The position numbers were made by a program, and so were the translations under genes. A DNA stretch of 37,566 nt from Bryobacterales bacterium. GTDB lineage: Bacteria > Acidobacteriota > Terriglobia > Bryobacterales > Bryobacteraceae. The notes below the pieces were generated by a model that worked only from the letters and a program-made list of their open reading frames with translations, ran no database searches and was not told the DNA's origin. Below, piece by piece: positions 36,396-37,566 of this stretch. Where the stretch lies: assembly GCA_027459465.1 (NCBI GenBank), contig DAIDIH010000055.1, forward strand, positions 1 to 37,566. Direction: 5' to 3'. Position 1 is the first letter of the stretch; each line of letters begins with the position of its first letter.

Positions 36396-36420
36396 TGTCT
36401 CATACAAGATGAGCCTGAAG
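36396..36420 (+). repeat. Outer copy of the insertion sequence end repeat
   Basis: A 25-base unit beginning TGTCTCATACAAGATGAG. It is repeated with two mismatches at 36431-36455. It can fold in two exclusive ways: CTTGT/ACAAG (36394-36398 with 36404-36408) or CTCAT/ATGAG (36399-36403 with 36409-36413). The likely outer boundary of the element is here, but the matching right end lies outside the window. Confidence 0.6.
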
Positions 36421-36430
36421 CGAGGGGTTG

Positions 36431-36455
36431 TTTCTCACACAAGATGAGCCTGAAG
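36431..36455 (+). repeat. Inner copy of the insertion sequence end repeat
   Basis: The same 25-base unit as 36396-36420 with two changes, starting TTTCTCACACAAGATGAG. The copies start 35 bases apart. It probably serves as a second transposase binding site or as part of the transposase promoter region. Confidence 0.6.
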
Positions 36456-36489
36456 GGGAGGGTCGGGATGCTGGGAGTTGATGCTCAGC

Positions 36490-37566
36490 ATGGACGATTC
36501 GAAGGACCTTGGCCTGGGGGAGATCCGGGCGTTTCTGGCGGGCAGCCAATCGGTTCAGTTTCAGGGGCTGCGGCGGGAGGAGATGTACGCCTGGGTGGAG
36601 CGGACGCTGGTGCGGCAGCAATACGGCCGGCTCGGCCGGGCCGATAAGGGGCTGGTGCGGCGGTATGTGGGGAAGGTGACGGGGTTGAGCCGGGCGCAGG
36701 TGACACGGCTGATTACGATGTATGGAAACAAGGGCGAGGTGAAAGCGCGCCCCTACCAGCGGCGCCGGTTTCCCGCGCGGTACACGAAGGCGGATGTGGA
36801 GTTGCTGGCCTACGTGGATCGGATGCACGCCACGCTCAGTGGGCCGGCCACCAGGCGGATTCTGGAGCGGGAGTTCAGCGACTATGGCCAGGCGGTATAC
36901 GAGCGGCTGTCGAAGATCTCGGTGGCGCAGATGTACCGGTTTCGCAAAACCGCTGTGTACCGCCGGGAGAACACCACGTATCAGCCCACGCGGCCTACCC
37001 CGGTGGCGATCGGAGAGCGGCGCCGTCCGGATCCCGGCGGCCGGCCTGGGTATCTGCGGGTCGACACGGTGCATCAAGGCGACCAGGAAGGACGCAAGGG
37101 TCTGTATCACATCAACGCGGTGGACGAAGTGACGCAATGGCAGGTGGTGGGCGCGGCGCCGCAGATTTCCGAGGCTTTTCTGCTTCCCGTGCTGACGGCG
37201 ATGCTGGAACAGTTCCCGTTCCGCCTACACGGGTTTCACTCCGACAACGGCAGCGAGTTCATCAACCACACAGTGGCCAGGCTGCTCAACAAGCTGTTCA
37301 TCGAGCAGACCAAGTCGCGGCCGCGGCACTCCAATGACAACGGCTTGGTGGAATGCAAAAACGGGGCGGTCATCCGCAAACTGGTCGGCTGGGGCCACAT
37401 CCCCAGCCAGCACGCCGAGGCCATGAACCGTTTCCAGCGCCAGTGCCTGAATCCGTATCTGAACTTCCATCGCCCCTGCGCCATACCCGAAATCGAAACC
37501 TCGCCCAAAGGCAAAACGAAGCGGGTGTACCGCCGCTGGGCCACACCGTGGGAGATCTTTCAAAAC
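36490..37566 (+). CDS. Transposase with integrase (rve) catalytic core, 3' end outside window
   Basis: The frame is open from ATG 36490 (ATG 36481 also possible) to the last base, giving 359 residues with no stop in the window. An N-terminal helix-turn-helix-like region is visible (about 30-80, with LSRAQVTRLITMYGN). The catalytic set is Asp192 (YLRVDTVHQG), Asp252 (GFHSDNGSEF) and Glu288 (NDNGLVECKNG). Exactly 35 residues lie between the second Asp and the Glu, so it is a DD(35)E enzyme of the IS481/IS3-like integrase-core group. The gene seems intact as far as it is seen. Codons ending in G (GTG, CTG, CGG) are frequent in the first 600 bases, unlike plus-strand genes such as priA. Confidence 0.85.
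   Translation, partial: MDDSKDLGLGEIRAFLAGSQSVQFQGLRREEMYAWVERTLVRQQYGRLGRADKGLVRRYVGKVTGLSRAQVTRLITMYGNKGEVKARPYQRRRFPARYTKADVELLAYVDRMHATLSGPATRRILEREFSDYGQAVYERLSKISVAQMYRFRKTAVYRRENTTYQPTRPTPVAIGERRRPDPGGRPGYLRVDTVHQGDQEGRKGLYHINAVDEVTQWQVVGAAPQISEAFLLPVLTAMLEQFPFRLHGFHSDNGSEFINHTVARLLNKLFIEQTKSRPRHSNDNGLVECKNGAVIRKLVGWGHIPSQHAEAMNRFQRQCLNPYLNFHRPCAIPEIETSPKGKTKRVYRRWATPWEIFQN

Larger units (their letters stand above)
36396..37566 (+). mobile_element. Left part of an insertion sequence with a DD(35)E transposase
   Basis: The element starts at the repeated end sequence near 36396 and runs beyond the window. It carries a single transposase gene on the plus strand. The 5' part of that gene is G-rich on the plus strand, opposite to the surrounding chromosome, which supports arrival from elsewhere. 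It sits 54 bases upstream of the SMP-30-like gene and faces away from it. The target duplication cannot be checked without the right end. Confidence 0.7.

Noticed and set aside
1-37566. GTAAGT as eukaryotic-type 5' splice sites
   Set aside because: The resemblance is coincidental. Genes are uninterrupted bacterial frames and the word occurs on both strands and inside conserved coding sequence.

Overview
The window looks like chromosomal DNA from a soil-type Acidobacteriota, most likely of the Solibacter/Bryobacter group. This is an inference from gene content. The base composition is GC-rich. There is a protein of the Solibacter-type TIGR03437 family, a VWA protein of the acidobacterial TIGR03436 type, two long MacB-like permeases of the ADOP type (one directly behind a PadR regulator), and a large Oar-like TonB-dependent receptor with an N-terminal carboxypeptidase-regulatory-like domain. 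No rRNA, tRNA, CRISPR array or phage module was seen.

Layout. 1-741: the 3' end of a radical SAM gene. 755-6556: secreted hydrolytic or binding proteins (a YncE propeller fused to a phosphoesterase, a ThuA-like protein, a DUF5703/GH95-like protein). 6612-8984: a minus-strand three-gene cassette, LPKTA-tailed surface protein -> VWA protein -> class D sortase. 9367-12501: the TonB-dependent receptor. 12676-17677: a tightly packed minus-strand operon (hypothetical protein, Gfo/Idh/MocA oxidoreductase, sugar isomerase-like TIM barrel, CPBP protease, APC permease) that ends at a clear intrinsic terminator. 17834-22675: a plus-strand run of ROK kinase, xylulokinase and PriA helicase. 22680-23817: an ECF sigma factor split by a frameshift and coupled to a membrane protein. 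23868-26911: exported proteins (TIGR03437 family, a lipoprotein, a PagL-like outer-membrane enzyme). 26962-32455: PadR plus ADOP permease, facing a second ADOP-like permease. 32499-35163: an overlapping PLP decarboxylase / ATP-grasp pair. 35287-36342: a Tat-type SMP-30/gluconolactonase-like protein. 36396-37566: the left end of an insertion sequence with a DD(35)E transposase that runs off the window.

Themes. Much of the region deals with the cell envelope and carbohydrates: exported hydrolases, a receptor for large substrates, sugar kinases and oxidoreductases, export/efflux permeases, and a sortase system. The strongest candidate for an under-described system is the sortase cassette. It carries a substrate with a textbook sorting tail and a sortase with an intact His-Cys-Arg set, in what should be a diderm bacterium.

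At the DNA level, the plus strand is C-rich in nearly every gene regardless of gene direction. Local exceptions are the 3' part of xylB, the TonB receptor and the 5' part of the transposase. The word GTAAGT/ACTTAC also appears far more often than base composition suggests.
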